From: JAZREA01 sp045660545
GTDB taxonomy: Bacteria; Bacillota; Clostridia; Monoglobales; Firm-18
DNA length: 6,090 nucleotides
Direction of reading: 5' to 3'
NCBI GenBank assembly: GCA_045660545.1
Contig: JAZREA010000011.1
Coordinates: 1-6,090 of the forward strand
Under the pieces are notes generated by a model. The model searched no databases and was not told the origin of the DNA. It was given only the letters and a program-made list of their open reading frames with translations. Shown in pieces: positions 1 to 5,612 of this stretch (the first letter of the stretch is position 1; every line of letters starts with the position of its first letter). Both the position numbers and the translations under genes were made by a program.

Positions 1-59
<59 letters not shown>

Positions 60-98
60 ATAACTGACAACCATCACTGGGCCGGATACAAATGTTAG

Positions 99-172
99 TG
101 GAGCGGGTGATGGGAATCGAACCCACACAATCAGCTTGGAAGGCTGAGATTCTACCATTGAACTACACCCGC
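99..172 (-). tRNA. tRNA-Gly (anticodon UCC), CCA encoded
   Basis: This is a complete cloverleaf on the minus strand. Acceptor GCGGGTG (172-166) pairs with CACCCGC (109-103). The anticodon stem is TCAGC/GCTGA (131-135 with 143-147), and the loop CTTCCAA (142-136) gives anticodon TCC at 140-138. The T-arm carries GGTTCGATTCC. The discriminator base is T (102), and CCA is encoded in the DNA at 101-99, giving 74 nt in all. It reads GGA and, by wobble, GGG glycine codons. A consensus promoter lies about 37 bp upstream, and tRNA-Arg follows on the same strand. Confidence 0.97.
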
Positions 173-208
173 ACATTTGTATTATACTCTTACCAGCGGA
201 CTTTTATT

Positions 209-237
209 ATTATATATGCAAATACAGTATTTGTCAA
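209..237 (-). promoter_or_regulatory. Consensus sigma-A promoter for the tRNA-Gly/tRNA-Arg transcript
   Basis: On the minus strand there is a perfect -35 TTGACA (237-232), a 17-bp spacer, and a perfect -10 TATAAT (214-209). Transcription should start near 200-203, about 30 bases before the mature tRNA-Gly 5' end. A match this exact at optimal spacing fits a strong stable-RNA promoter. It sits just beyond the terminator of the upstream sigH/zinc-ribbon transcript, so the tRNAs are an independent unit. Confidence 0.88.
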
Positions 238-248
238 TAGTTTTTTTG

Positions 249-284
249 AAAAAAACAAAAAAAGGACAGCGAGGCTGTCCTTTT
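249..284 (-). terminator. Rho-independent terminator after the zinc-ribbon gene
   Basis: A perfect 11-bp stem AAAAGGACAGC/GCTGTCCTTTT (260-270 with 274-284) closes a three-base loop. On the minus strand it is followed by a T-rich run with one G (263-249). It lies 18 bases past the stop of the zinc-ribbon gene. The opposite flank lacks a comparable T-run for the plus strand, so it acts leftward. Confidence 0.92.
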
Positions 285-301
285 GATGTAAAATTATATA
301 T

Positions 302-583
302 TTATGCTTCCTGCTCTTTCATATTGGCGAAACACTCGCTGCAATATATTGGACGGTCGTTCTTTGGCTTGAATGGAACCTTAGCCTCTCCACCGCAGTT
401 TGCACAAACCGCCACATGCATTTCTCTTGAAGCCTTGATAGCTTCTTTACGGGCGATACGGCAGTCCTTACATCTTGTAGGCTCGTTCTGGAAGCCTTTT
501 TCAGCGTAGAACTCCTGCTCTCCTGCTGTGAAAACGAACTCGTTTCCGCAGTCTTTACAAATTAGTGTCTTGTCTTCGTACAT
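302..583 (-). CDS. Small double zinc-ribbon protein (zinc-ribbon plus CxxC-x17-CxxC domain)
   Basis: This 93-residue soluble protein has two four-cysteine zinc-binding modules. The first uses C9/C12 and C38/C41 around a stretch reading FVFTAGEQEFYAEKGF, which I recognise as the 'probable zinc-ribbon' family common in Clostridia. The second uses C60/C63 and C81/C84, separated by exactly 17 residues and ending in RPIYCSECF, which fits the CxxC-x17-CxxC domain. No catalytic motif, signal peptide or membrane segment is visible, so nucleic-acid or protein binding is only an inference. The ATG at 583 is supported by a GTGAGG Shine-Dalgarno at 596-591. The gene follows sigH by 68 bp on the same strand and ends at a strong terminator, so it is likely co-transcribed with sigH, perhaps with a weaker promoter of its own. 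The molecular function is unknown. Confidence 0.9.
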   Translation of the reverse strand: MYEDKTLICKDCGNEFVFTAGEQEFYAEKGFQNEPTRCKDCRIARKEAIKASREMHVAVCANCGGEAKVPFKPKNDRPIYCSECFANMKEQEA

Positions 584-632
584 AAAAATACCTCACTTTA
601 AAAATATTGCTCATGCCACCCGGCATAGAATT

Positions 633-662
633 AATATATAAGCACCCCGTGCTAATTATCAA
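633..662 (-). promoter_or_regulatory. Possible internal promoter for the zinc-ribbon gene
   Basis: On the minus strand, TTGATA (662-657) overlaps the end of sigH and is followed after 18 bp by TATATT (638-633). This is a reasonable but imperfect sigma-A match in AT-rich DNA. The same gap holds two short hairpins: AGCAC/GTGCT with a three-base loop (641-653) and ATGCC/GGCAT with a four-base loop (613-626). Neither has a following T-run, so neither looks like a terminator. The second would lie in the 5' leader of the zinc-ribbon mRNA. Confidence 0.35.
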
Positions 663-1266
663 TTTTAAAATAGGCAAGCTTTTTTTTGATTCGTTGCAAA
701 GCATTGTCAATAGATTTAACAGATTTACTTATGCGTTCGGAAATTTCTACGTACGAGCAGCCCTCGAGATAGGACTCTAAGACTAATTTCTCAAACTTAC
801 TAAGTTTTTTTTCGATTTCTGTTTTAAGTTCGTTTACGGACTCTTCTGTTATAAAAAGGTCCTCGGGGCTGGGCAGAGGCCTCCCCTTTAAAACATCCGC
901 AACCGTTGTTGTCGAGTCGTCACCCGAAACAGGAGCGTTCATGGAAACATAGCCATTAAGGGGCGAATGTTTGTTTCGATTCGCTGCGCGTATGGCTGTT
1001 AAAATCTGGCGGGTAATGCAAACGTCTGCAAACGTCTTAAACGTAATGTTTTTATCAGGATTAAAGTCTCTGACAGCCTTATAAAGACCAATCATGCCCT
1101 CCTGAACAACATCGTCATTATCTGCTCCGATTAAGAAGTAGGCCCTCGCCTTACTCTTAACATAGTTCTTATAACGTTGAAAAACAATCTCCTCTGCACC
1201 GGAATTACCCCCGTTAGACAAAAGGACCAATTCCTCGTCGCTAAGAGCGTCTAAGTTTTTTTGCAT
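652..1266 (-). CDS. sigH: RNA polymerase sigma factor SigH (sigma-30, Spo0H family)
   Basis: This 204-residue sigma-70 family factor is close in length and sequence to Bacillus subtilis SigH (about 218 residues). Region 2 covers roughly residues 28-100. It contains KARAYFLIGAD (39-49), the core-binding/-10 recognition stretch DDVVQEGMIGLYKAVRDF (51-68), and FADVCITRQILTAIRAANR (79-97). Region 4 is a helix-turn-helix at about 155-197, ending in VKSIDNALQRIKKKL (183-197). In Firmicutes SigH directs transition-state and early sporulation genes, including spo0A-type regulators; that role is known for the family and not shown here. The ATG at 1266 is preceded by AAGGGG (1278-1273). A consensus promoter lies upstream, and the zinc-ribbon gene follows downstream. 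The nusG/secE/ribosomal-protein neighbourhood familiar from Bacillus is not seen in this window. Confidence 0.95.
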   Translation of the reverse strand: MQKNLDALSDEELVLLSNGGNSGAEEIVFQRYKNYVKSKARAYFLIGADNDDVVQEGMIGLYKAVRDFNPDKNITFKTFADVCITRQILTAIRAANRNKHSPLNGYVSMNAPVSGDDSTTTVADVLKGRPLPSPEDLFITEESVNELKTEIEKKLSKFEKLVLESYLEGCSYVEISERISKSVKSIDNALQRIKKKLAYFKIDN

Positions 1267-1299
1267 ACGCTACCCCTTGATTGATATCATTCACTTGTT

Positions 1300-1329
1300 A
1301 TTATATTATTTTTTGTAATTATTTGTCAA
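1300..1329 (-). promoter_or_regulatory. Consensus sigma-A promoter of sigH
   Basis: On the minus strand, a perfect -35 TTGACA (1329-1324) and a perfect -10 TATAAT (1305-1300) are separated by 18 bp. The predicted start near 1292-1294 gives a leader of about 27 nt before the sigH ATG, with the Shine-Dalgarno at 1278-1273. The exact match suggests vegetative expression of sigH, leaving room for post-transcriptional or repressor control that is not visible here. Confidence 0.85.
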
Positions 1330-1337
1330 GACATTTG

Positions 1338-1367
1338 TTGTGGAAGCGCAAAAATTTGTGATATAAT
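1338..1367 (+). promoter_or_regulatory. Candidate upstream galK promoter (P1, extended -10)
   Basis: A perfect TATAAT (1362-1367) is preceded by TGA, giving the extended -10 form TGnTATAAT. A weak -35, TTGTGG (1338-1343), stands 18 bp upstream. The predicted start is near 1374, leaving a leader of about 150 nt before the galK TTG. It fires away from the sigH promoter; the two -35 regions are about 8 bp apart. Confidence 0.55.
1340..1355. promoter_or_regulatory. cre-like site (possible CcpA binding) within galK P1
   Basis: TGGAAGCGCAAAAAT (1341-1355) with its flanking base matches 14 of 16 positions of the Bacillus cre consensus WTGNNARCGNWWWCAW. The misses are the first W and the C near the end. 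It lies between the -35 and -10 of P1, where bound CcpA would block a sugar gene, which suits galK. It is one short degenerate match and could be chance. Confidence 0.3.
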
Positions 1368-1368
1368 A

Positions 1369-1392
1369 CCAAAAAAGGCATCTTGTTTTTGG
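1369..1392. repeat. Inverted repeat IR1 (possible operator) at the P1 start
   Basis: The arms CCAAAAA (1369-1375) and TTTTTGG (1386-1392) are perfect inverted repeats around a 10-base centre, giving a 24-bp span directly after the P1 -10 box. Its position over the predicted transcription start would suit a repressor operator. The arms are AT-rich, so a chance match is possible. Confidence 0.35.
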
Positions 1393-1455
1393 ATAATATA
1401 CTGTCTTTATTGGGTTTTTGCGCGGTTTATTGCTAAAAAACGCGGATTTTTGATA

Positions 1456-1479
1456 CAAAATAAACTGTTGCTTATTTTG
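1456..1479. repeat. Inverted repeat IR2 (possible operator) overlapping galK P2 -35
   Basis: The arms CAAAATAA (1456-1463) and TTATTTTG (1472-1479) form a perfect 8-bp inverted repeat around an 8-base centre. The 24-bp span is the same as IR1. It overlaps the -35 element of P2 (1468-1473). Like IR1 it starts with C, has an A-rich left arm and a T-rich right arm ending in G, and it is centred 87 bp downstream of IR1. Confidence 0.4.
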
Positions 1480-1496
1480 ATATTTAATTGTATAAT
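1468..1496 (+). promoter_or_regulatory. Candidate proximal galK promoter (P2)
   Basis: A perfect TATAAT (1491-1496) lies 17 bp after TTGCTT (1468-1473), a moderate -35. Transcription would start near 1503, about 25 nt before the galK start codon and just ahead of its Shine-Dalgarno. The -35 overlaps inverted repeat IR2, which suggests regulation. Confidence 0.6.
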
Positions 1497-1514
1497 TTAC
1501 TCATAAGCTTTATC

Positions 1515-1521
1515 GGGAGGG
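1515..1521 (+). promoter_or_regulatory. galK ribosome binding site, fixing a TTG start
   Basis: GGGAGGG stands six bases before TTG at 1528, which is ideal spacing. The next in-frame ATG (1552, residue 9) is 30 bases away and has no Shine-Dalgarno at suitable spacing. This decides in favour of the rare TTG initiation codon. Confidence 0.8.
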
Positions 1522-1527
1522 TTACAA

Positions 1528-2712
1528 TTGACGTTACAAGAAATAAAAGATATGTTTATAGAAATATACGGTGGTGACAAGGACGGGCTTCGCTCCTTTT
1601 ATGCACCGGGGCGTGTGAACCTTATTGGCGAGCACACCGACTACAACGGCGGGCTTGTTTTTCCTGCCGCCCTTGAATTCAAAAGCATTGCAGTTTTAAG
1701 GCCAAACAACGAGAGAGTTGTTAGGCTGAAAGCTACCGACCTCGATGACGTAATCACAATAGATATTGACAAAATTGACGAATACAAGGATTTATGGTGG
1801 GGCAACTACCAGGCGGGTGTTATCAGCGAAATGTTAAAGGACGGCTACGACATTGTCGGATGCGACATGCTGTTTGACGACACTGTACCGCACGGATCGG
1901 GCCTTTCTTCCTCTGCCGCTATCGAGGTTGTAACCGCTTTGGCTTTTGCTACGCTGCACAACGAAAAAAACGGCATTACAAAGCCGATTGACAAAATAGA
2001 ACTTGCTAAAATATCGCAGCGCGCAGAAAACAACTATGTCGGTGTAAAATGCGGGATTATGGACCAGTTTGCTTCCGCTATGGGCAAAGAAGGTCACGCG
2101 GTGGCTCTTGACTGTGCTACGCTTGAATACGAGCATATACCGGTTGAGCTTGGAGAATACAAGATTGTAATTTCCAACACCAAGAAAAAGCATTCTCTTG
2201 GCGCGTCCAAGTACAACGAAAGGCGTCAGGAATGTGAAGACGGTCTTGTTACATTAAAGAGTGTGATGCCCGAAAAGGAAAATCTCGGCAGCATATCTGT
2301 ACAGGAATTTGAGCAGCACAAAGACGCTATTAAAGACGAAACTGTTTTGCGCAGAGTTCGCCACGTTATTACAGAAAACGACAGAGTAAAAATGTCGACA
2401 AAGGCTCTTTCAAAAGGTGAACTCAACGAATTTGGCAAAATGATGAGTGCTTCGCACGAGTCTTTGAAAAAAGACTATGAAGTTTCGTGCGCAGAGCTTG
2501 ACGTTATGGTCGAGGAAGCGTTGAAAATAAAAGGCGTGTTAGGCTCGAGAATGACGGGGGCAGGCTTTGGCGGATGCACTGTCAGCATTGTAGCTTCTGA
2601 CTCGGTAGACGAATTCATCGCCAAAGTAGGAGAAAACTACGAAAACCGCACAGGAATAAAGCCCGAATTTTACGTTACAAAAACGGGTGAGGGATGCCAC
2701 GAAATTAAATAA
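1528..2712 (+). CDS. galK: Galactokinase (GHMP kinase family)
   Basis: This cytoplasmic enzyme phosphorylates alpha-D-galactose with ATP to galactose-1-phosphate, the entry step of the Leloir pathway (EC 2.7.1.6). The 394-residue length is typical for bacterial GalK. The galactokinase signature GRVNLIGEHTDYNGG is at 28-42, with substrate-contact residues R29, E35, H36 and D38. The GHMP ATP-binding loop PHGSGLSSSAA is at 121-131. The catalytic aspartate is D179 in CGIMDQFASAMG, and the C-terminal glycine-rich motif TGAGFGGC is at 343-350. All key residues are present, so it should be active. Translation starts at TTG behind a strong Shine-Dalgarno. No galT or galE is adjacent; instead uppP follows after 12 bp, probably on the same mRNA. 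Two candidate promoters, two inverted repeats and a cre-like site upstream suggest sugar-dependent control, which is inference. Confidence 0.97.
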   Translation: MTLQEIKDMFIEIYGGDKDGLRSFYAPGRVNLIGEHTDYNGGLVFPAALEFKSIAVLRPNNERVVRLKATDLDDVITIDIDKIDEYKDLWWGNYQAGVISEMLKDGYDIVGCDMLFDDTVPHGSGLSSSAAIEVVTALAFATLHNEKNGITKPIDKIELAKISQRAENNYVGVKCGIMDQFASAMGKEGHAVALDCATLEYEHIPVELGEYKIVISNTKKKHSLGASKYNERRQECEDGLVTLKSVMPEKENLGSISVQEFEQHKDAIKDETVLRRVRHVITENDRVKMSTKALSKGELNEFGKMMSASHESLKKDYEVSCAELDVMVEEALKIKGVLGSRMTGAGFGGCTVSIVASDSVDEFIAKVGENYENRTGIKPEFYVTKTGEGCHEIK

Positions 2713-2724
2713 CAGAAAGGTTAG

Positions 2725-3543
2725 ATGGATATGAATTTAATCGAATTTATAAAATCTACTGTTTTAGGAATTGTCGAAGGCATAACCGAATGGCTGCCCA
2801 TAAGCTCGACGGGGCATATGATTTTAGTAAACGACTTTATTAAAAACACAGGCTTTACAAGCGAAGACCTATATCTGTACGTAATACAGCTTGGTGCGAT
2901 TTTAGCCGTTGTTACGCTATATTTCCACAAGCTTAATCCGCTCTCGCCCAAAAAGAGCGCGCAGCAAAAGAAATCTACATGGAACATGTGGTTTAAGGTA
3001 ATTGTAGCTTGTCTTCCTTCCGCTATAATCGGGCTGCCGATTAACGACTATATGGAAAAAATCGAAAACTGGCTTATCGTTTCGGTTATGCTGATTGTAT
3101 ATGGTATTGCTTTTTTATTCATCGAGCGCAAAAACAAGAGCATTTCCACAGACGACATAAACAACATGTCTTACAAAACCGCCCTGCTGATCGGTCTGTT
3201 TCAGGTTTTATCTATAATACCCGGCACTTCGCGTTCGGGTGCGACGATTCTGGGCGCGATGATTTTAGGCTGTTCGAGGGCAGTTGCCGCTGAGTTTTCG
3301 TTTTATTTAGCCATTCCCGTTATGTTCGGGGTCAGCTTTTTAAAGATAATTACATACGACGGCCTGCTTACGGCGTACAACATAGCTGTTTTACTTACCG
3401 GTATGATTGTTGCGTACGTTGTGTCGATGCTTTCTATAAAGTTTTTAGTCGAATATGTTAAAAAGCATGACTTTAAAGTTTTTGGCTGGTACAGAATTGT
3501 TCTGGGACTTATAGTTGTAGCATATTTCACCCTTGTTTTATAA
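2725..3543 (+). CDS. uppP: Undecaprenyl-diphosphatase (UppP/BacA)
   Basis: This integral membrane phosphatase converts undecaprenyl diphosphate to undecaprenyl phosphate, recycling the lipid carrier of peptidoglycan and other envelope polymers. Overexpression in other bacteria gives bacitracin resistance. Its 272 residues match the family. Both signatures are intact: EGITEWLPISSTGH at 18-31, with E18, E22, S27 and H31, and PGTSRSGAT at 166-174, with R170. Hydrophobic spans lie at about 49-66, 88-105, 113-130, 151-166, 173-212, 218-240 and 252-272, as expected for a polytopic protein. ATG at 2725 follows AGAAAGG (2714-2720) with only four bases between. A second in-frame ATG at 2731 (residue 3) has ten, so either may be used. 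The gene follows galK closely and has no terminator after it. Confidence 0.96.
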   Translation: MDMNLIEFIKSTVLGIVEGITEWLPISSTGHMILVNDFIKNTGFTSEDLYLYVIQLGAILAVVTLYFHKLNPLSPKKSAQQKKSTWNMWFKVIVACLPSAIIGLPINDYMEKIENWLIVSVMLIVYGIAFLFIERKNKSISTDDINNMSYKTALLIGLFQVLSIIPGTSRSGATILGAMILGCSRAVAAEFSFYLAIPVMFGVSFLKIITYDGLLTAYNIAVLLTGMIVAYVVSMLSIKFLVEYVKKHDFKVFGWYRIVLGLIVVAYFTLVL

Positions 3544-3549
3544 AAACAG

Positions 3550-3578
3550 TTGACAAAAGTCCTTTATAATTATATAAT
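3550..3578 (+). promoter_or_regulatory. Consensus sigma-A promoter of thrS
   Basis: A perfect -35 TTGACA (3550-3555), a 17-bp spacer and a perfect -10 TATAAT (3573-3578) begin six bases after the uppP stop codon. Transcription should start near 3585, just before the T-box Stem I. A second TATAAT at 3565-3570 has only nine bases of spacing and is ignored. Confidence 0.9.
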
Positions 3579-3590
3579 TAAGTAGTAATA

Positions 3591-3817
3591 GCAATGACGA
3601 AGACAGTAGCTATACATGAAGCTCGACAGAGAGGGGCGGCAGCTGGAAAGCCCTGTGCTGACGTATAGTGAACACCACTTCCGAGCTGCGGTGCGGAGTA
3701 ATTTTTATGAAAAGCGCCGCCGTTTAATCCACGTTACGGTAAATTGAGTGAAAAATCAAGGTGGAACCGTGTTTATGCACCCTTGAATATGCCTTAGGCA
3801 TATTTGGGTGCTTTTTT
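3591..3817 (+). promoter_or_regulatory. T-box riboswitch, threonine specifier (ACC), controlling thrS
   Basis: This leader RNA senses uncharged tRNA-Thr and lets transcription continue when threonylation falls short. In Stem I, GAAG/CTTC (3599-3602 with 3678-3681) and CTATAC/GTATAG (3610-3615 with 3663-3668) flank the specifier loop. That loop has AGTA (3605-3608) on the 5' side and specifier ACC (3674-3676), followed by A, on the 3' side. The apical part has AGAGAGGGG (3628-3636) and a GGGC/GCCC stem. Stem II is GCGGTGC/GCGCCGC (3688-3694 with 3714-3720). A short Stem III can form from CCGT/ACGG (3720-3739). The T-box AAGGTGGAACCGTG is at 3758-3771. The antiterminator pairs TCAAGG (3756-3761) with CCTTGA (3781-3786) and excludes the terminator. 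The A after TGG (3765) predicts a tRNA-Thr with U73. Stem assignments were made by eye. Confidence 0.95.
3777..3817 (+). terminator. T-box-controlled intrinsic terminator
   Basis: GCACCC (3777-3782) pairs with GGGTGC (3806-3811), and AATATGCC (3786-3793) pairs with GGCATATT (3797-3804) around a TTA loop, followed by six T (3812-3817). Its 5' arm shares CCTTGA (3781-3786) with the antiterminator, so only one structure can form. It is also the first evident terminator for transcripts coming through galK-uppP. Confidence 0.95.
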
Positions 3818-3842
3818 AATTTATTTGAAGAGGTGTAATGAG

Positions 3843-5597
3843 ATGAAAATTTTGTTAAATGACGGTAACATAGCAGAAGCTGAAAACGAGCTTGAGGTGT
3901 TAAGGCACACCTGTTCGCACATTCTTGCGCAGGCGGTTAAGTGCTTGTATCCTGAGACCAAGCTTGCAATCGGACCTGCAATTGACAAGGGATTTTATTA
4001 CGATTTTGACCGCGAAGGCGGCTTTACGGCTGAGGACGTTGACAAAATCGAAGCTGAAATGAAAAAGATTATTAAGGAAAATCTTAAAATCTCTACCTTT
4101 ACAAAACCAAGGCAGGAAGCTATTGAATTTATGAAAGAACTGGGCGAGCCATACAAGGTTGAGCTAATCGAGGACCTTCCCGAAGACGCAGCAATCAGCT
4201 TTTATACCCAGGGAGACTTCACAGACCTCTGCGCAGGTCCGCACATTCTTTACACAAAGGGTGTAAAGGCTTTTAAGCTTACATCAGTTGCAGGCGCATA
4301 CTGGCGCGGAAACGAAAAGAACAAGATGCTTACCCGTATCTACGGAACAGCATTTATGGACAAAGAGTCGCTCGACGAATACCTCAACATGATTGAAGAG
4401 GCTAAAAAGCGCGACCACAGAAGGCTCGGCAAAGAGCTTGGGCTATTTACTCTTATGGAAGAGGGCCCGGGATTCCCGTTCTTCCTCCCCAAAGGTATGA
4501 TTCTTAAAAACACACTTATAGACTATTGGAGACAGATTCACACAAGAGACAACTACGTTGAAATCCAGACTCCTATGATGTTAAACCGTGAACTTTGGGA
4601 AACATCAGGTCACTGGGACCACTACAAAGAGAACATGTACACCACTGTTATCGACGACGTAGACTTCGCTGTAAAGCCGATGAACTGTCCGGGTGGAATG
4701 TTGGTTTACAAGTCAGAGCCTCGTTCATACAGAGACCTGCCGATGCGTGTCGGCGAACTCGGTCTTGTGCATCGTCACGAAAAATCGGGACAGCTACACG
4801 GTCTTATGCGTGTAAGATGCTTTACACAGGACGACGCACATATTTTTATGACAAGAGAGCAGATTCCGTCTGAAATCAAGGGTGTAATCAGCCTTATAGA
4901 CGAAGTTTACAAGCTATTCGGCTTTAAGTACCATGTAGAGCTTTCCACAAGGCCTGAAAACAGTATGGGAAGCGACGCTGACTGGGAAACTGCAACAGAT
5001 GGTCTTCGTGCTGCGCTTGACGACCTCGGATTAGAATATGTAGTTAACGAGGGAGACGGGGCATTCTACGGACCGAAGATTGACTTCCATCTTGAAGATT
5101 CTCTCGGAAGAACATGGCAGTGTGGTACAATTCAGTTAGACTTCCAGCTTCCATTAAGATTTAACGCAGAATACACCGGTGAAGACGGCGAAAAGCATCA
5201 GCCGATTATGATTCACCGTGTTGCATTCGGCTCAATCGAAAGATTTATTGGTATCTTAATCGAACACTTTGCAGGTGCTTTCCCGGCATGGCTTGCTCCT
5301 ACACAGGTTAAAATTATACCGGTTTCAGAGCGTCATCTTGACTATGCGTTGGAACTAAAAGATGCGTACGCAAAAGCAGGAATCAGGGTTGAAGCTGACA
5401 CAAGAAACGAGAAGCTCGGCTACAAAATCAGACAGGCGCAGCTTGAAAAGGTGCCATATATGTTAATCGTAGGCGACAAGGAAATCGAAACAAAGACTGT
5501 TTCTGTCCGCTCGCGCAAGAAAGGCGACATTGGCTCTATGTCTGCTGATGAATTTATAGCTATGCTTAAAAAGGAAATCGAAGACAAGGCTCTTTAA
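3843..5597 (+). CDS. thrS: Threonyl-tRNA synthetase, short form lacking a full TGS domain
   Basis: This class II synthetase charges tRNA-Thr with threonine (EC 6.1.1.3). The ATG at 3843 is chosen because AAGAGGTG (3828-3835) precedes it at seven bases. The open frame upstream runs into the T-box terminator, and the ATG at 3838 hits a stop after one codon. The product is 584 residues against about 640 in E. coli or B. subtilis. The editing (second additional) domain carries HxxxH as H22/H26 and C130/H134 in LCAGPH. The catalytic core has the zinc ligands C282 (MNCPGGM), H333 (DDAHIF) and H458 (MIHRVAFGS), spaced as in E. coli. The anticodon-binding domain runs from about 485 to 584. Residues 1-15 resemble only the start of a TGS domain, so most of that domain is absent. 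Residue 326 is C where many relatives have G (RVRCFTQDDAH). Expression is under T-box control. Confidence 0.96.
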   Translation: MKILLNDGNIAEAENELEVLRHTCSHILAQAVKCLYPETKLAIGPAIDKGFYYDFDREGGFTAEDVDKIEAEMKKIIKENLKISTFTKPRQEAIEFMKELGEPYKVELIEDLPEDAAISFYTQGDFTDLCAGPHILYTKGVKAFKLTSVAGAYWRGNEKNKMLTRIYGTAFMDKESLDEYLNMIEEAKKRDHRRLGKELGLFTLMEEGPGFPFFLPKGMILKNTLIDYWRQIHTRDNYVEIQTPMMLNRELWETSGHWDHYKENMYTTVIDDVDFAVKPMNCPGGMLVYKSEPRSYRDLPMRVGELGLVHRHEKSGQLHGLMRVRCFTQDDAHIFMTREQIPSEIKGVISLIDEVYKLFGFKYHVELSTRPENSMGSDADWETATDGLRAALDDLGLEYVVNEGDGAFYGPKIDFHLEDSLGRTWQCGTIQLDFQLPLRFNAEYTGEDGEKHQPIMIHRVAFGSIERFIGILIEHFAGAFPAWLAPTQVKIIPVSERHLDYALELKDAYAKAGIRVEADTRNEKLGYKIRQAQLEKVPYMLIVGDKEIETKTVSVRSRKKGDIGSMSADEFIAMLKKEIEDKAL

Positions 5598-5612
5598 TAC
5601 ACAATAACAAAG

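Noticed and set aside
92..509. Plus-strand open frames at 92-286 and 177-509
   Set aside because: They overlap tRNA-Gly, its promoter, the terminator and the antisense of the zinc-ribbon gene, with no ribosome binding site or recognisable protein.
1834..2438. Minus-strand open frames inside galK
   Set aside because: They are shadows of galK, which has all its family motifs intact in the plus frame.
3565..3570. First TATAAT downstream of the thrS -35
   Set aside because: Its spacing from TTGACA is only 9 bp; the TATAAT at 3573-3578 has the optimal 17 bp.
3673..3675. CAC (histidine) as the T-box specifier
   Set aside because: ACC, one base further, is followed by the expected purine next to the lower helix and agrees with the downstream thrS gene.
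3804..3842. Upstream extension of thrS from a TTG at 3804
   Set aside because: It lies inside the T-box terminator hairpin, has no Shine-Dalgarno and adds 13 residues unrelated to ThrRS; ATG 3843 has a well-placed Shine-Dalgarno.
4595..4873. Plus-strand open frame in another frame inside thrS
   Set aside because: It is a shadow of the conserved ThrRS catalytic core, with no Shine-Dalgarno.
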